Shown piece after piece: positions 1 to 8,264 of a DNA stretch of 55,680 nucleotides. This stretch comes from Sideroxydans sp. (GTDB lineage Bacteria; Pseudomonadota; Gammaproteobacteria; Burkholderiales; Gallionellaceae). Numbering within the stretch: position 1 is the stretch's first letter; the number at the start of each line of letters is the position of its first letter. The notes beneath the pieces were generated by a model. It had not been told where the DNA came from, ran no database searches, and saw only the letters and a program-made list of their open reading frames with translations. Made by a program: the position numbers and the translations under genes. The stretch covers positions 1 to 55,680 of the forward strand of contig PNNY01000003.1 in NCBI GenBank assembly GCA_013824485.1, read 5' to 3'.

Positions 1-414
1 GAAACAGTAGCGACCGAACCGGAGGTCTCGACTGGCAACGCATGGACTCGCTTTTGGCATGAGTTGTGGCAAGAATTGCGCAGCTTAGTACGCATCGAGA
101 ATACCGAACAAGCAGAGATGCCCTTGCTCTCGCCGACCCAGACCTTCTTCCTGCGTGAGAACCTGAAACTACGTTTGATCTCTGCGCGTCTGGCCTTGCT
201 GTCTCACGATGAAGCGAGTTTCCAGCGCGAACTCAGCTCGGCACAGGCGTGGGTCAACCGCTACTTCGATAGCAAGTCGAAAGACGCGACCCAAGCGCTG
301 GCTTCTTTGCAAAAGCTGACCGCCACCCATATCACCCTCAACGTGCCAGATATCAGCGGTAGTTTGGAAGCGGTTCGCAACTATCGAACCACCCATGAGC
401 GGAGCGCTCGATGA
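1..414 (+). CDS. hemX: HemX-like protein, C-terminal part (5' end outside window)
   Basis: The frame is open from base 1, so the start lies upstream. The visible 137 residues match the C-terminal part of HemX, the membrane-anchored protein encoded after hemC/hemD in proteobacteria and often labelled uroporphyrinogen-III methyltransferase-like; its exact function is unsettled. The visible part is helical, with the typical segment on reverse-strand-free reading LVRIENTEQAEMPLLSPTQ followed by FFLRENLKLRLISARLALL. Its stop overlaps the hemY start as ATGA (411-414), indicating translational coupling. The assignment rests on this sequence and on hemY following directly. Confidence 0.85.
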   Translation, partial: ETVATEPEVSTGNAWTRFWHELWQELRSLVRIENTEQAEMPLLSPTQTFFLRENLKLRLISARLALLSHDEASFQRELSSAQAWVNRYFDSKSKDATQALASLQKLTATHITLNVPDISGSLEAVRNYRTTHERSAR

Positions 415-1589
415 GATTCCTGATCTGGTTGTTGGCCTTGTTCGCTGCCGCCGTGGCGGTGACCTTGCTTTCGCATAACGATGGCTATGTGCTGTTCGTG
501 CATCCTCCGTATCGCATGGAGATGTCACTCACGATGTTCGTGTTCGCGCTGATCGCGCTGTTCATCGCCGCCCATTTGCTGGTGCAACTCATCTCGTCTG
601 CCATCCAACTGCCGCGATATGTGCGCGCCTTCCGTGCCGAGCGCGCCCAGAGCAAAGGTCGTCTCGCGATGCAGGAGGCGCTGGTCGCTTTCTTCGAAGG
701 GCGTTATGCCGCCGCCGAAAAGGCTGCTGTGAAAGCGATGGAACTGGGTGAGAACTCTGGCCTCAATTCCATCATCGCCGCACGTGCAGCGAACGAATTA
801 CGAGAATTCGAACGACGCGATACCTACCTCAGCGAAGCCGAGGGCAAGACGGTGGGCGAGCAGACCATGCGTTTGATGGCGAAAGCGGAATTCCAACTCG
901 ACCAGAAGCAACCGCAATCGGCACTCAGCTCGCTCAAAGAATTGAACGATTCCGGCATCCGCAAACACATCGGCGCGCTCAATCTCGAACTCAAAGCACA
1001 ACAACAATCACGCAATTGGGACGCGGTACTCGATGTGGCGAACCAATTGGAAAAACGCAATGCCATCAACTCGACCTTGTCGTCGCAGATGCGCCAGCAA
1101 GCATGGTTGGAGAAGATCAAAGCCTGCGCGCAAGACGGTGCGATGCTGCGCACGGTACTGAAAGAGATGCCTAACGAATTCAAACATCGCAACAAGGTGG
1201 CAGTAGAAGCGGCGAAGGCTTTCAAACAGTTGGGAGAATGTTCGGTTGCGCGCAGTTTGCTCACCGACAGTTTGAACAAGGAATGGAGCAGCGAGTTGGT
1301 GACGCTGTATGGCGATTGTCTGGAAGGCAGTGTCGTGGCGCAGATCGATCAAGCGGAACGCTGGCTGAAGACACATCATGACGATGCAGGGCTGTTGCTC
1401 GCCCTAGGAAAACTTTGTTTGCATCAAGAGTTGTGGGGCAAGGCACAGAGCTATCTGGATGCTAGCCTCAGTGTGAGCCCCAGCCACGAGGCCTACACCA
1501 CGCTGGCGAAGCTGGCCGAGAAGTTGCACCAACCAGACGAAGCTTTCAAGTATTACCAACAAGCCAACAAGCTTGCTTGTGCTGATTAA
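411..1589 (+). CDS. hemY: HemY, TPR-containing inner-membrane protein of the heme locus
   Basis: Protein of 392 residues. The N-terminus has two hydrophobic segments (about residues 1-20 and 40-65) separated by a short periplasmic stretch, as in the HemY_N domain. The remainder is alpha-helical and TPR-like (e.g. GRYAAAEKAAVKAMELGEN, LLALGKLCLHQELWGKAQS). HemY is found with HemX in the late heme-synthesis locus of many proteobacteria and is thought to scaffold tetrapyrrole enzymes; it is not the Gram-positive oxidase of the same name. It overlaps hemX by 4 nt. Its TAA stop overlaps the stop of the convergent reductase gene, so the two 3' ends share bases 1586-1589. Confidence 0.9.
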   Translation: MRFLIWLLALFAAAVAVTLLSHNDGYVLFVHPPYRMEMSLTMFVFALIALFIAAHLLVQLISSAIQLPRYVRAFRAERAQSKGRLAMQEALVAFFEGRYAAAEKAAVKAMELGENSGLNSIIAARAANELREFERRDTYLSEAEGKTVGEQTMRLMAKAEFQLDQKQPQSALSSLKELNDSGIRKHIGALNLELKAQQQSRNWDAVLDVANQLEKRNAINSTLSSQMRQQAWLEKIKACAQDGAMLRTVLKEMPNEFKHRNKVAVEAAKAFKQLGECSVARSLLTDSLNKEWSSELVTLYGDCLEGSVVAQIDQAERWLKTHHDDAGLLLALGKLCLHQELWGKAQSYLDASLSVSPSHEAYTTLAKLAEKLHQPDEAFKYYQQANKLACAD

Positions 1590-2590
1590 GTCTTCGGTAC
1601 GAAAGTGAAAGCGTCAGAATAGAACGCATCATTAGGTAAGCCGCGTTGCGTCGTGAAATCGCGGTGAGCCGCTTCTACCACCACCGGAGCGCCACAGGCG
1701 TACACCGCATACTTAGACAAATCCTTGAAGTCTTCTAGCACGGCTTGATGCACGAAGCCAGTACGACCGTTCCACTGTTCATCAGAAACAACGGGCGTGA
1801 ACTTGATGCCGTGTTCGGATTCCCATCCCTGTATCTTATCCAGCATGTAGAGGTCAGATGCTTTGCGCACGCCCCAGTAAAAATGCATCTCACGCTTGAA
1901 ACCGATCTTGATCGCGTGCTCGATGATGGCCTTCACGGGTGCGAAGCCCGTACCGCTTGCCACGAAAACGATAGGTTTGTCTGAATCCTCACGCAGGAAG
2001 AAGCTACCGAGCGGCCCCTTGATGCGCATGATGTCGCGCTCCTTCATGGTATTGAACACATGGTGCGTGAACGTACCACCTGCGATGTTGCGGATGTGCA
2101 GCTCCAGCACGGCATCGTCATGCGGTGCATTAGCCAGCGAGAAAGCGCGCGGCTTATCGTCTTTTTGCAGGATCTCGATGTACTGACCCGCAAGGAATTG
2201 GAGACGTTCGTTTGCTGGCAGCTTCAATGTGATGACCATCACATCCTCTGCCACCTTGTGCATCTTCTCCACACGGCAGGGCAACATCTTCACGGGGATG
2301 TCTTGCGCACGACTCACTTCATGGCTTTCGATGACCAGATCAGACAGCGGTTTGGCACAACAGAACAAGGCGAGGCCTGCCGCTTTGTCCGCTTCCGACA
2401 GGGTGTAAGCCTGCGCATCACCATAGTCGACCGTGCCTTCCAACACTTTCCCTTTGCACACACCGCACGCACCATTACGGCAGCTGTAAGGCATGACGTA
2501 ACCATGATCTAGCGCTGCTTCGAGAATGGTCTCGTCGGCTGCAATAGGAAAGCTGTGGTTACTCGGCTGGATGGTGGTCTTGAAGCTCAT
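1586..2590 (-). CDS. 2Fe-2S / FAD / NAD(P)H oxidoreductase (CDP-6-deoxy-glucoseen reductase-like)
   Basis: Protein of 334 residues from the ATG at 2590, which has a GAG about 9 nt upstream; an in-frame ATG at 2599 is the alternative. Three domains are visible: an N-terminal plant-type 2Fe-2S ferredoxin (CRNGACGVC plus a later CC, giving Cx4CxxC...C), an FAD-binding barrel with the RAFSLANAP flavin motif, and an NAD(P)-binding domain with GTGFAPVKAI and a C-terminal YACGAP. This order is that of AscD/RfbI-like reductases and phenol/toluene monooxygenase reductases. No sugar or monooxygenase partner is nearby, so the electron acceptor cannot be told. Such stand-alone genes are common in betaproteobacteria. 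It is convergent with hemY. Confidence 0.82.
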   Translation of the reverse strand: MSFKTTIQPSNHSFPIAADETILEAALDHGYVMPYSCRNGACGVCKGKVLEGTVDYGDAQAYTLSEADKAAGLALFCCAKPLSDLVIESHEVSRAQDIPVKMLPCRVEKMHKVAEDVMVITLKLPANERLQFLAGQYIEILQKDDKPRAFSLANAPHDDAVLELHIRNIAGGTFTHHVFNTMKERDIMRIKGPLGSFFLREDSDKPIVFVASGTGFAPVKAIIEHAIKIGFKREMHFYWGVRKASDLYMLDKIQGWESEHGIKFTPVVSDEQWNGRTGFVHQAVLEDFKDLSKYAVYACGAPVVVEAAHRDFTTQRGLPNDAFYSDAFTFVPKT

Positions 2591-2639
2591 GGCAGTCATC
2601 TCGATTTGGAGGGGCGCGATTTTAACGCATAATCTCACT

Positions 2640-3509
2640 ATGACTAATCTACTCATCATCGGCTGTGGGGACATCGCGTTACGCACCATCACGCTCTTGC
2701 GAGGCCACTATCGGCTTTATGCCCTAGTGAGGAACCCTGCCAAGGTAGATACATTGAGGAAGCTTGGCGTTACACCCATCTTGGGTGATCTGGATGAGAG
2801 GAGCGGTCTTACCAAAATCGCTGGTCTTGCCGATATCGTGCTGCACTTCGCCCCACCCGAGCGTCAAGGTCGCTTCGACACACGCACACGCAATCTACTC
2901 TCTGCGCTCTCCACTCGACTGCTACCAAATCGACTCATCTACATCAGCACCAGCGGTGTATATGGCGATTGCGGTGGCGACATCATCAGCGAGACACGCC
3001 CTGTGAATCCGCAGTCCGACCGTGCACGATTGCGCGTGAGTGCGGAGCGACAGATACGCACTTGGGCGACTCGCAATCACGTGAACGCCAACATCCTGCG
3101 TGTGCCGGGAATCATTGCAGAAGACAGATTACCAGTTGATCGGATCAAAGCTGGCGCCCCCGCCATCGTGGCAAGCGAGGACGGCTACAGCAACCACATC
3201 CACGCCGATGATCTGGCGCGCACCGTCATTGCCTCGCTACGTCATGCCAAGCCCAACCGCGTGTATCACACAGTGGATGACGATGAGATGAAGATGGGGG
3301 ATTACTTCGATGCCGTTGCCGATGCCTACAAGCTGCCTCGCCCACCACGCTTGCCACGCACAGAAGTTCAGCGCGCCGTATCACCCATGATGTGGTCATT
3401 CATGAATGAATCGCGACGACTGACCAACCTGCGCATGAAACAGGAATTGAAAGTGCGCCTACGCTATCTGACAGTGGGCACAACTTTGCACACGGCGAGC
3501 AAAACTTGA
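2640..3509 (+). CDS. NAD(P)-binding epimerase/dehydratase-like protein (YeeZ-type extended SDR)
   Basis: Protein of 289 residues. The N-terminus LLIIGCGDIALRTITLLRG is a Rossmann nucleotide-binding motif of the GxGxxA kind, and YISTSGVYGDCGG carries the Ser/Tyr region of extended SDRs. Start chosen at 2640 because the Rossmann strand begins just after this Met; the reading frame is open further upstream but overlaps the divergent reductase. Only about 50 bp separates the two starts, so both promoters must be compact or overlapping. The substrate is unknown. The last ~30 codons are repeated in degenerate form at 4325-4410. Confidence 0.75.
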   Translation: MTNLLIIGCGDIALRTITLLRGHYRLYALVRNPAKVDTLRKLGVTPILGDLDERSGLTKIAGLADIVLHFAPPERQGRFDTRTRNLLSALSTRLLPNRLIYISTSGVYGDCGGDIISETRPVNPQSDRARLRVSAERQIRTWATRNHVNANILRVPGIIAEDRLPVDRIKAGAPAIVASEDGYSNHIHADDLARTVIASLRHAKPNRVYHTVDDDEMKMGDYFDAVADAYKLPRPPRLPRTEVQRAVSPMMWSFMNESRRLTNLRMKQELKVRLRYLTVGTTLHTASKT

Positions 3510-4213
3510 AAACCCTTGCCATCACCGCTTCGTTCCTATCACTCTGGTTGACTGGGACAGCCTACGCGGTCGAACGACTCGGAGAATTGCCCGAACGGTT
3601 CTGGGCGGAGACCGACCTACGCTATTGGAGCTCCACCTACCTTCCCGGTGTCGCCCCAGTGGCCCGCGAGGAAGGGCGTTGGATCGCCACGCTCACGTTG
3701 GGATGGCGACGCTTCTTCTGGAGCGCCCCCTTCAACCTCACCCCTGAACCCTGGCTGACTCAGCCTGCCTATCCGAACCAGCGCATGCAGCTTTTTGGCG
3801 ATGCCTTTTCACTAGGTTATCTCGTACATCCCCATCTCGCGATCACCCTTGGCGAACGTTACGCGGGAGAGCGTTTCGGCGGCGGTATCGAACCGCCTAG
3901 GACTAATTACACGACACTCTCCGCCCGCATGGATTGGCCTCTAGAAGACAGCAAGCTGGCCCTGCGCGGAGCGGTCACGGCCGGCTATGGCCGGACGCTC
4001 CATTCGCATTCGGGCAGGGTCCATACCAGTCTGGAAATGGGCGTGACCTACCCGCTCATTGATGCAACACGCATACATTTGGGTTACAAGGCCGAATGGC
4101 TGGAACTCGCCCATCCTCTCTATACCGGTGGAACGTGGAATGCGACGGGGCCATGGGGTGAGGGCCGATCCCGGCAGAGCGGCGTCTATACTGGACTTAT
4201 CCTTTCTTTCTGA
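3506..4213 (+). CDS. Predicted outer-membrane beta-barrel protein, family not recognised
   Basis: Protein of 235 residues with a clear signal peptide (hydrophobic core to about residue 21, cleavage after TAYA) and a C-terminal LSF ending on Phe, the usual BAM signal of outer-membrane barrels. Alternating hydrophobic/aromatic strands (ITLGERYAGERFGGG, VHTSLEMGVTYPLIDATR) fit a small barrel. Start codon is TTG at 3506, overlapping the TGA of the preceding gene (3507-3509), so translation is probably coupled. A strong terminator follows. I do not recognise the family; it lies between the epimerase-like gene and a fragment of a pstS-like 3' end. Confidence 0.7.
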   Translation: MKTLAITASFLSLWLTGTAYAVERLGELPERFWAETDLRYWSSTYLPGVAPVAREEGRWIATLTLGWRRFFWSAPFNLTPEPWLTQPAYPNQRMQLFGDAFSLGYLVHPHLAITLGERYAGERFGGGIEPPRTNYTTLSARMDWPLEDSKLALRGAVTAGYGRTLHSHSGRVHTSLEMGVTYPLIDATRIHLGYKAEWLELAHPLYTGGTWNATGPWGEGRSRQSGVYTGLILSF

Positions 4214-4222
4214 TTCCCGTAA

Positions 4223-4254
4223 AAAAGGAACGGGAGTCACCTCCCGTTCCTTTT
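4223..4254 (+). terminator. Rho-independent terminator after the barrel gene
   Basis: Stem AAAAGGAACGGGAG / CTCCCGTTCCTTTT with loop TCAC and a T run, 10 nt after the stop at 4213. The A/T flanks make it potentially bidirectional. Confidence 0.88.
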
Positions 4255-4281
4255 GCGTCCTGTTAGGCTACTTGAAGAGGA

Positions 4282-4324
4282 TCACTTCCAGATCGCTTTG
4301 CCATCTTCAGACTTGCACTTCTTC
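4282..4324 (-). pseudogene. Fragment of a pstS-like 3' end
   Basis: Read on the minus strand, this stretch encodes KKCKSEDGKAIWK followed by TGA. It matches the end of the intact PstS in this window (KAKIKSNGKAVWK, then stop) in pattern K-x-K-x(3,4)-GKA[IV]WK-stop. Only the last dozen codons survive and no start is linked to them. The homology stops at about 4325, exactly where a fragment of the epimerase-like gene begins on the other strand. Seen directly; origin by duplication or recombination is inference. Confidence 0.6.
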
Positions 4325-4410
4325 GATGCGGTCGTTCATGAACGAATCGTTACGACTGGCCAACCTGCGCATGAAGCAGGAATTGAAAGTGACGCTACGT
4401 TATCCGACCG
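4325..4410 (+). pseudogene. Fragment of the 3' end of the epimerase-like gene
   Basis: Aligns without gaps to 3389-3474 (offset 936) with roughly 80-85% identity by eye. It encodes SFMNESLRLANLRMKQELK, against SFMNESRRLTNLRMKQELK in the intact gene. Many differences are at third codon positions, so the copy diverged while coding, or came from a related genome, rather than decaying after a recent duplication. It has no start or upstream domain of its own. Confidence 0.75.
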
Positions 4411-4422
4411 TAGCATCCCTAC

Positions 4423-5016
4423 TTAAAACATCATCCCTAACCTAAAATCGGTTCGGCTGGCATCCCGTGCATATCCTTCGTAATTTACGACCCCGATGCT
4501 GAACATGAACATATCCATCTTGAAGCCGATGGAAACGGTCGAATAAGGATAGCTATCCCCATCATAGTTATATCGGATGTCTTTGCCATTCACGATATAG
4601 CCAGACGAGATCGTCGAACTACCCTTACCTACTGCCATCATAATGTCATCAAAAATGGCTGTGAACTGTAGACCAGCATCAGCCATCTCGACATAGACGC
4701 TGTCTGTCGCGCTGTTAGGCTTGTGCGAATAATCGGCAGACCAGCGGCTATAACCGAGATGCGGTCCAATCAATATCTTCATATCATCGACCTGTGCGCC
4801 GATTCCGATGCTGCCGCCAAAACCAAACCCCATCTTCGAGTCATCCGCCATCCCGACCTTTGACCAGTTCTGCAAGGCAATATACGCATCTCCGCCATAG
4901 GCGAATTTCACGCCTTGATCAGTGGCGTTACTCGACACATCCTGTGCTGATGCAACTCCACCAAACATGCAGAAAGTTAAGAGAATTAAGGACCCGATCC
5001 GTTTATTGTTTTTCAT
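4423..5016 (-). CDS. Predicted outer-membrane protein, family not recognised
   Basis: Protein of 197 residues with a signal peptide (cleavage likely after VASAQ) and a C-terminal FRLGMMF that ends on Phe, suggesting a small beta-barrel in the outer membrane. Strand-like segments alternate throughout (GFGFGGSIGIGAQV, MDMFMFSIGVVNYEGYA). The start is supported by a GGAGGAATC ribosome site just upstream of the ATG. It is transcribed away from pstS's 3' end with a 234-bp gap. Composition is AT-richer than its neighbours. Not obviously related to the plus-strand barrel at 3506-4213, although both sit in equivalent places beside epimerase-end and pstS-end sequences. Confidence 0.7.
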   Translation of the reverse strand: MKNNKRIGSLILLTFCMFGGVASAQDVSSNATDQGVKFAYGGDAYIALQNWSKVGMADDSKMGFGFGGSIGIGAQVDDMKILIGPHLGYSRWSADYSHKPNSATDSVYVEMADAGLQFTAIFDDIMMAVGKGSSTISSGYIVNGKDIRYNYDGDSYPYSTVSIGFKMDMFMFSIGVVNYEGYARDASRTDFRLGMMF

Positions 5017-5200
5017 GATTCCTCCATAGACACTGCTTCAGTTTTTTAACCATCTCTGATGAAATATCCTACGCCGACAGAATCATAAAGATAGCCCTTG
5101 AAGCCCTGTATATCAGCAGACAACTCAACTACTCGTCACTAAACGTTTGCCTTGAAAATACGCGACGCACCATGCATACAAAATGAGCAGCCTAAATGAC

Positions 5201-5224
5201 TGAGGGAGCCGCTTGGCTCCCTCA
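5201..5224 (-). terminator. Terminator downstream of pstS
   Basis: Perfect 10-bp stem TGAGGGAGCC / GGCTCCCTCA with a 4-base loop, 27 bp after the pstS stop on the minus strand. The trailing sequence on minus is only moderately T-rich. The rest of the 5017-5250 gap shows nothing else I can name. Confidence 0.75.
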
Positions 5225-5250
5225 ATTTTCAATCACTACCTAGCTGAAAC

Positions 5251-6297
5251 TTACTTCCAAACAGCTTTGCCGTTAGACTTAATCTTTGCCTTCCAAGATT
5301 CGCGAATCATCTTGGTGACGTTCTCTGGCAACGGAACATAGTGCAGTTCGTCTGCCATCTTGTCGCCGTTCGGCGTAAACGCCCAGTCGAAGAACTTCAA
5401 AGTCTCTTGTGCCTTCGCAGCGTCATCTTGGCTCTTATGCATCAAGATGAAAGTCGCGCCAGAGATAGGCCAGCTGTCTTTGCCAGGCTGGTTCGTCAGC
5501 ATCATGTAGAAGCCTTTGTCTGCATCCCACTTCGCATTGGCCGCTGCTGCTTTGAAGTTAGCAGCTTCTGGCTTAACGAATTGGCCGTCACGGTTCTTCA
5601 TCTGCACGTAGGCCATCTTGTTTTGCAAGGCGTAAGCATATTCAACATAACCGATGGAGTTCTTGATGCGTTGCACGTAAGAAGCCACGCCTTCGTTACC
5701 CTTGCCGCCCGTACCGACTGGCCATGCCACTGCGGAATCGTTACCCACAGCACGCTTCCAATCGATGCTTACTTGCGACAAGTAAGTCGTGAAGATATAA
5801 GTCGTACCTGATCCATCAGAGCGGTGAACCACGTTGATCGCTGCATCTGGCAGTGCTACGCCTTGGTTGTCAGCTGCCAATTTTGGGTCGTTCCACTTCT
5901 TGATGTCGCCCTTGTAGATCGCGGTCAAAGTCTCAGCTGTCAGTTTCAATTGACCTGCAGCAACCCCTTCAACGTTGACCACTGGCACCACGCCACCGAT
6001 CACGGTTGGGAATTGAGTAAGACCATTGAAGTCCAAGTCTTCGATCTTGAGAGGCTTATCAGAAGCACCGAAATCCACGGTCTTCGCTTGGATCTGTTTG
6101 ATACCACCACCAGAGCCGATGGATTGGTAGTTCATGCCTACGCCGGTCTGAGTCTTGTAAGCATCAGCCCACTTGGAATAGACAGGGTAAGGGAAGGTAG
6201 CGCCTGCGCCAGTGATATTGACGGCAGTAGCAGACCCAGCAGTGAGCAACATCGCGGTGATGCCGAGGCCGCCTAGGATACGTGCAACTTTTTTCAT
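5251..6297 (-). CDS. pstS: PstS, periplasmic phosphate-binding protein
   Basis: Protein of 348 residues, the usual length. Signal peptide with cleavage near SATAVN, then the PstS hallmarks: GAGATFPYPVYSKWADAY at the mature N-terminus, GSGGGIKQI, and VHRSDGSGTTYIFTTYLS with the phosphate-binding Ser/Asp/Gly residues. It delivers phosphate to the PstCAB importer. No pstCAB follows, so the transporter proper is encoded elsewhere or this is an extra PstS copy. A good AGGAG ribosome site precedes the ATG. It lies 28 bp downstream of a porin on the same strand, and the shared promoter region carries a PhoB box, so phosphate starvation should induce both. Confidence 0.95.
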   Translation of the reverse strand: MKKVARILGGLGITAMLLTAGSATAVNITGAGATFPYPVYSKWADAYKTQTGVGMNYQSIGSGGGIKQIQAKTVDFGASDKPLKIEDLDFNGLTQFPTVIGGVVPVVNVEGVAAGQLKLTAETLTAIYKGDIKKWNDPKLAADNQGVALPDAAINVVHRSDGSGTTYIFTTYLSQVSIDWKRAVGNDSAVAWPVGTGGKGNEGVASYVQRIKNSIGYVEYAYALQNKMAYVQMKNRDGQFVKPEAANFKAAAANAKWDADKGFYMMLTNQPGKDSWPISGATFILMHKSQDDAAKAQETLKFFDWAFTPNGDKMADELHYVPLPENVTKMIRESWKAKIKSNGKAVWK

Positions 6298-6325
6298 TTG
6301 ATTCTCCTGAGTTTATGGAGGCCGA

Positions 6326-7354
6326 TTAGAAGGAGTGAACTACACCTGCACCCAAGACTGATTGAGTAGAACCTGCAGTGGTACCGTAGAAACCATAAGT
6401 GCCTGCAGTGTCATTCTTTAATGAAGTGTAAGCAGCGAAGGCCTCTGTGCGCTTGGAGAAGTCAAAGCCATAACGCAGTGACAATTGAGTAGCACCTGTT
6501 GCAGCTACACTTGTCTTGCCTGCCTTTGCGAAGCTTGCTGCAAGTTTGTGCGGGCCCATCTTGTATTGACCAGCCAACTCCATGTTGCTTTGTGTGTAGG
6601 CCGTCGCTGTATTGATCTTGATGCTTTCAACTGTTGCGCCCAACCATAGATCAGCAAGACTGAATTTGCCAACCAAACGCATCGCTGAGTCTGTCTTGCC
6701 TGCTGTTGTTGCATCAGCACGGCTCTCGTAGGCTGCGGACACATAGATCGCTTCTTGTTCGAATGTGCCAGACATGGACATCAAGCTCTTATTCGTTGTC
6801 GTTGTTGGCGCTTCATCTGGGCTGTAAGACAAGGCAGCTTGGAATCCACTGAGGTTTGGAGACCAGTATTGAACATCGTTCTTTTGGCGAGTGTTGTAGT
6901 TGTTCGCCGAACCGTTGTAGTGACCAATGAGGTTCAAGGATGTGAAGGAAGTCGTGTTGTCGAACAGCTCGATCTTGTTGTGCGCGACCTTGAATGGTGT
7001 ATCCCAGATACCGATGATCACCTTACCGAAACCGCCTTCGATACCAACGCCGCTGTTGCGTGTGCCATTACCAAAGCCGTTGCTACCATTGCCATCTGCA
7101 TCCATTTGCACTTCAAATTGATACAGGCCCTTCAGACCTTCGCCCAGATCTTCGCTACCTTTAACGCCAAAACGTGAAGCATTTGTGTTCACGCGAGTCA
7201 CGCTCTTGCCTGTCGTTGCTGTAGCGACTTTGTCGCTGCTAGCAGATTCAACGTTCAAAAACGCTTTGCCGTAAACAGTCACGTTAGCGTTGTCGGCGAA
7301 TGCCGGAGTTGTGAATGCAGCTGCAACTGCCAGTGCTACGATTTTCTTCTTCAT
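6326..7354 (-). CDS. Gram-negative porin (general betaproteobacterial type), probably phosphate-regulated
   Basis: Protein of 342 residues. Signal peptide to about residue 20 (TTPAFA/DNANVTVYG), mature start VTVYGKAFLNVES and SRFGVKGSEDLGEGLKGLYQ, which are diagnostic of the betaproteobacterial porin family, and C-terminal VVHSF ending on Phe. It forms a trimeric 16-strand outer-membrane channel by family knowledge. It is the first gene of the porin-pstS operon. The PhoB box upstream suggests that it admits phosphate or phosphate esters, but selectivity cannot be read from sequence. Confidence 0.9.
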   Translation of the reverse strand: MKKKIVALAVAAAFTTPAFADNANVTVYGKAFLNVESASSDKVATATTGKSVTRVNTNASRFGVKGSEDLGEGLKGLYQFEVQMDADGNGSNGFGNGTRNSGVGIEGGFGKVIIGIWDTPFKVAHNKIELFDNTTSFTSLNLIGHYNGSANNYNTRQKNDVQYWSPNLSGFQAALSYSPDEAPTTTTNKSLMSMSGTFEQEAIYVSAAYESRADATTAGKTDSAMRLVGKFSLADLWLGATVESIKINTATAYTQSNMELAGQYKMGPHKLAASFAKAGKTSVAATGATQLSLRYGFDFSKRTEAFAAYTSLKNDTAGTYGFYGTTAGSTQSVLGAGVVHSF

Positions 7355-7424
7355 GGTTGCTCCTAGTCATTAATAAAAATTGCTCTGAATTCCTCAACTC
7401 ACAGGGGAGGATTAAGGCGAGCGA

Positions 7425-7469
7425 ATTATGGGGAGGCTTTATGACAGGGCTGTTACATGAAAATGACAG
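7425..7469 (-). promoter_or_regulatory. PhoB box and -10 of the porin-pstS promoter
   Basis: On the minus strand the region reads CTGTCAT-N4-ATGTAAC-N4-CTGTCAT (7469 to 7441). These are three 7-mers at exact 11-bp spacing, two identical to the PhoB consensus CTGTCAT. Ten bases further downstream is CATAAT (7430-7425), a 5/6 match to the -10 hexamer at the distance found in PhoB-activated promoters, where the Pho box replaces the -35. The porin start is about 70 bp downstream. The other bases of the 7355-7567 gap hold no gene that I can see. Confidence 0.88.
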
Positions 7470-7567
7470 GCGTGTTAAACCTGCATTTGTTGGCAGTAGC
7501 AAAATGGAGTGGCAGGAGAGGCTGTGACCTGCCTCTAAGATTCAGAAGCAGATTAGTCAGGGTGACT

Positions 7568-8185
7568 TCAGCGTCTTGGGCGCCAGATCGCGATCAACAT
7601 CAAAAGGAAAAGTGCAACGAGGCTTTGCTCTATCCTATTGTTTGCTTTAGCGATGAGCCTTCCATTAGCCCTCGCCTTTTCATCTTCCATCTCTGCATCG
7701 GCAGCCTCAAGGATCTCGATCAGGGGTTGATCTACGCCTTTCACGCTGTCGTCTGCCTTGTGGGGATTGAAATTCTGTTGCGCTAGGATCTCGGTGGCTT
7801 GTTTGTATAAGAGTAGATTCGCAGCATGTGCATCAACGAAAGCCTCTAGCTTCACATTGATCGCCCTGACATCATTTTGAAACAAACCTTGCTTGGCCGC
7901 TTCAGCGACTTTCTTGTGCTGTGCTTCGAATATTTTCCAGTTCTTTAGCAAACTGTCTTGGCTATTGCTTCGCAACAGTACGTTCTTCCAATTTTGGACT
8001 TCCGACTTATATTCGATCTGCAGATCATGCACCACCGCGAATTGATCTGTACTTGTTTTCAGCTGGCTCTCCAGCTCTGCCGAACTGCTCCAGATCAGAT
8101 AGAGGAAGAAACAGAAAGCAGCGGTCAATCCGATGCGCTCAAAAGTCTCCATTGAGAAAAATGCATTCTTACGTCTTTCTTTCAT
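7568..8185 (-). CDS. Membrane protein with periplasmic helical-bundle sensor-like domain, no output domain
   Basis: Protein of 205 residues. One transmembrane segment near residues 17-33, a long, mainly helical and charged middle (about 35-185), and a second hydrophobic segment at 188-200 ending with WRPRR. This is the topology of a four-helix-bundle sensor of chemoreceptors and kinases, but nothing follows the second membrane helix. The motif VQNWKNVLLRSN is shared with the next upstream gene (VQEWKDLLLRAN), so the two are paralogues. Start supported by a GGAGAG upstream. AT-richer than neighbours. Function unknown. Confidence 0.65.
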   Translation of the reverse strand: MKERRKNAFFSMETFERIGLTAAFCFFLYLIWSSSAELESQLKTSTDQFAVVHDLQIEYKSEVQNWKNVLLRSNSQDSLLKNWKIFEAQHKKVAEAAKQGLFQNDVRAINVKLEAFVDAHAANLLLYKQATEILAQQNFNPHKADDSVKGVDQPLIEILEAADAEMEDEKARANGRLIAKANNRIEQSLVALFLLMLIAIWRPRR

Positions 8186-8264
8186 CGCTACTCTCCGTTT
8201 TACTATTTAGGACAGCACTTGGTCAACGTTGCCGCTATTTCGTTCAATCACATTAGAAATTTCT

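Noticed and set aside
4059-4445. Open frame of 128 residues on plus running through the terminator
   Set aside because: It crosses a strong terminator and the scar; only its last part matches a real gene, as a fragment.
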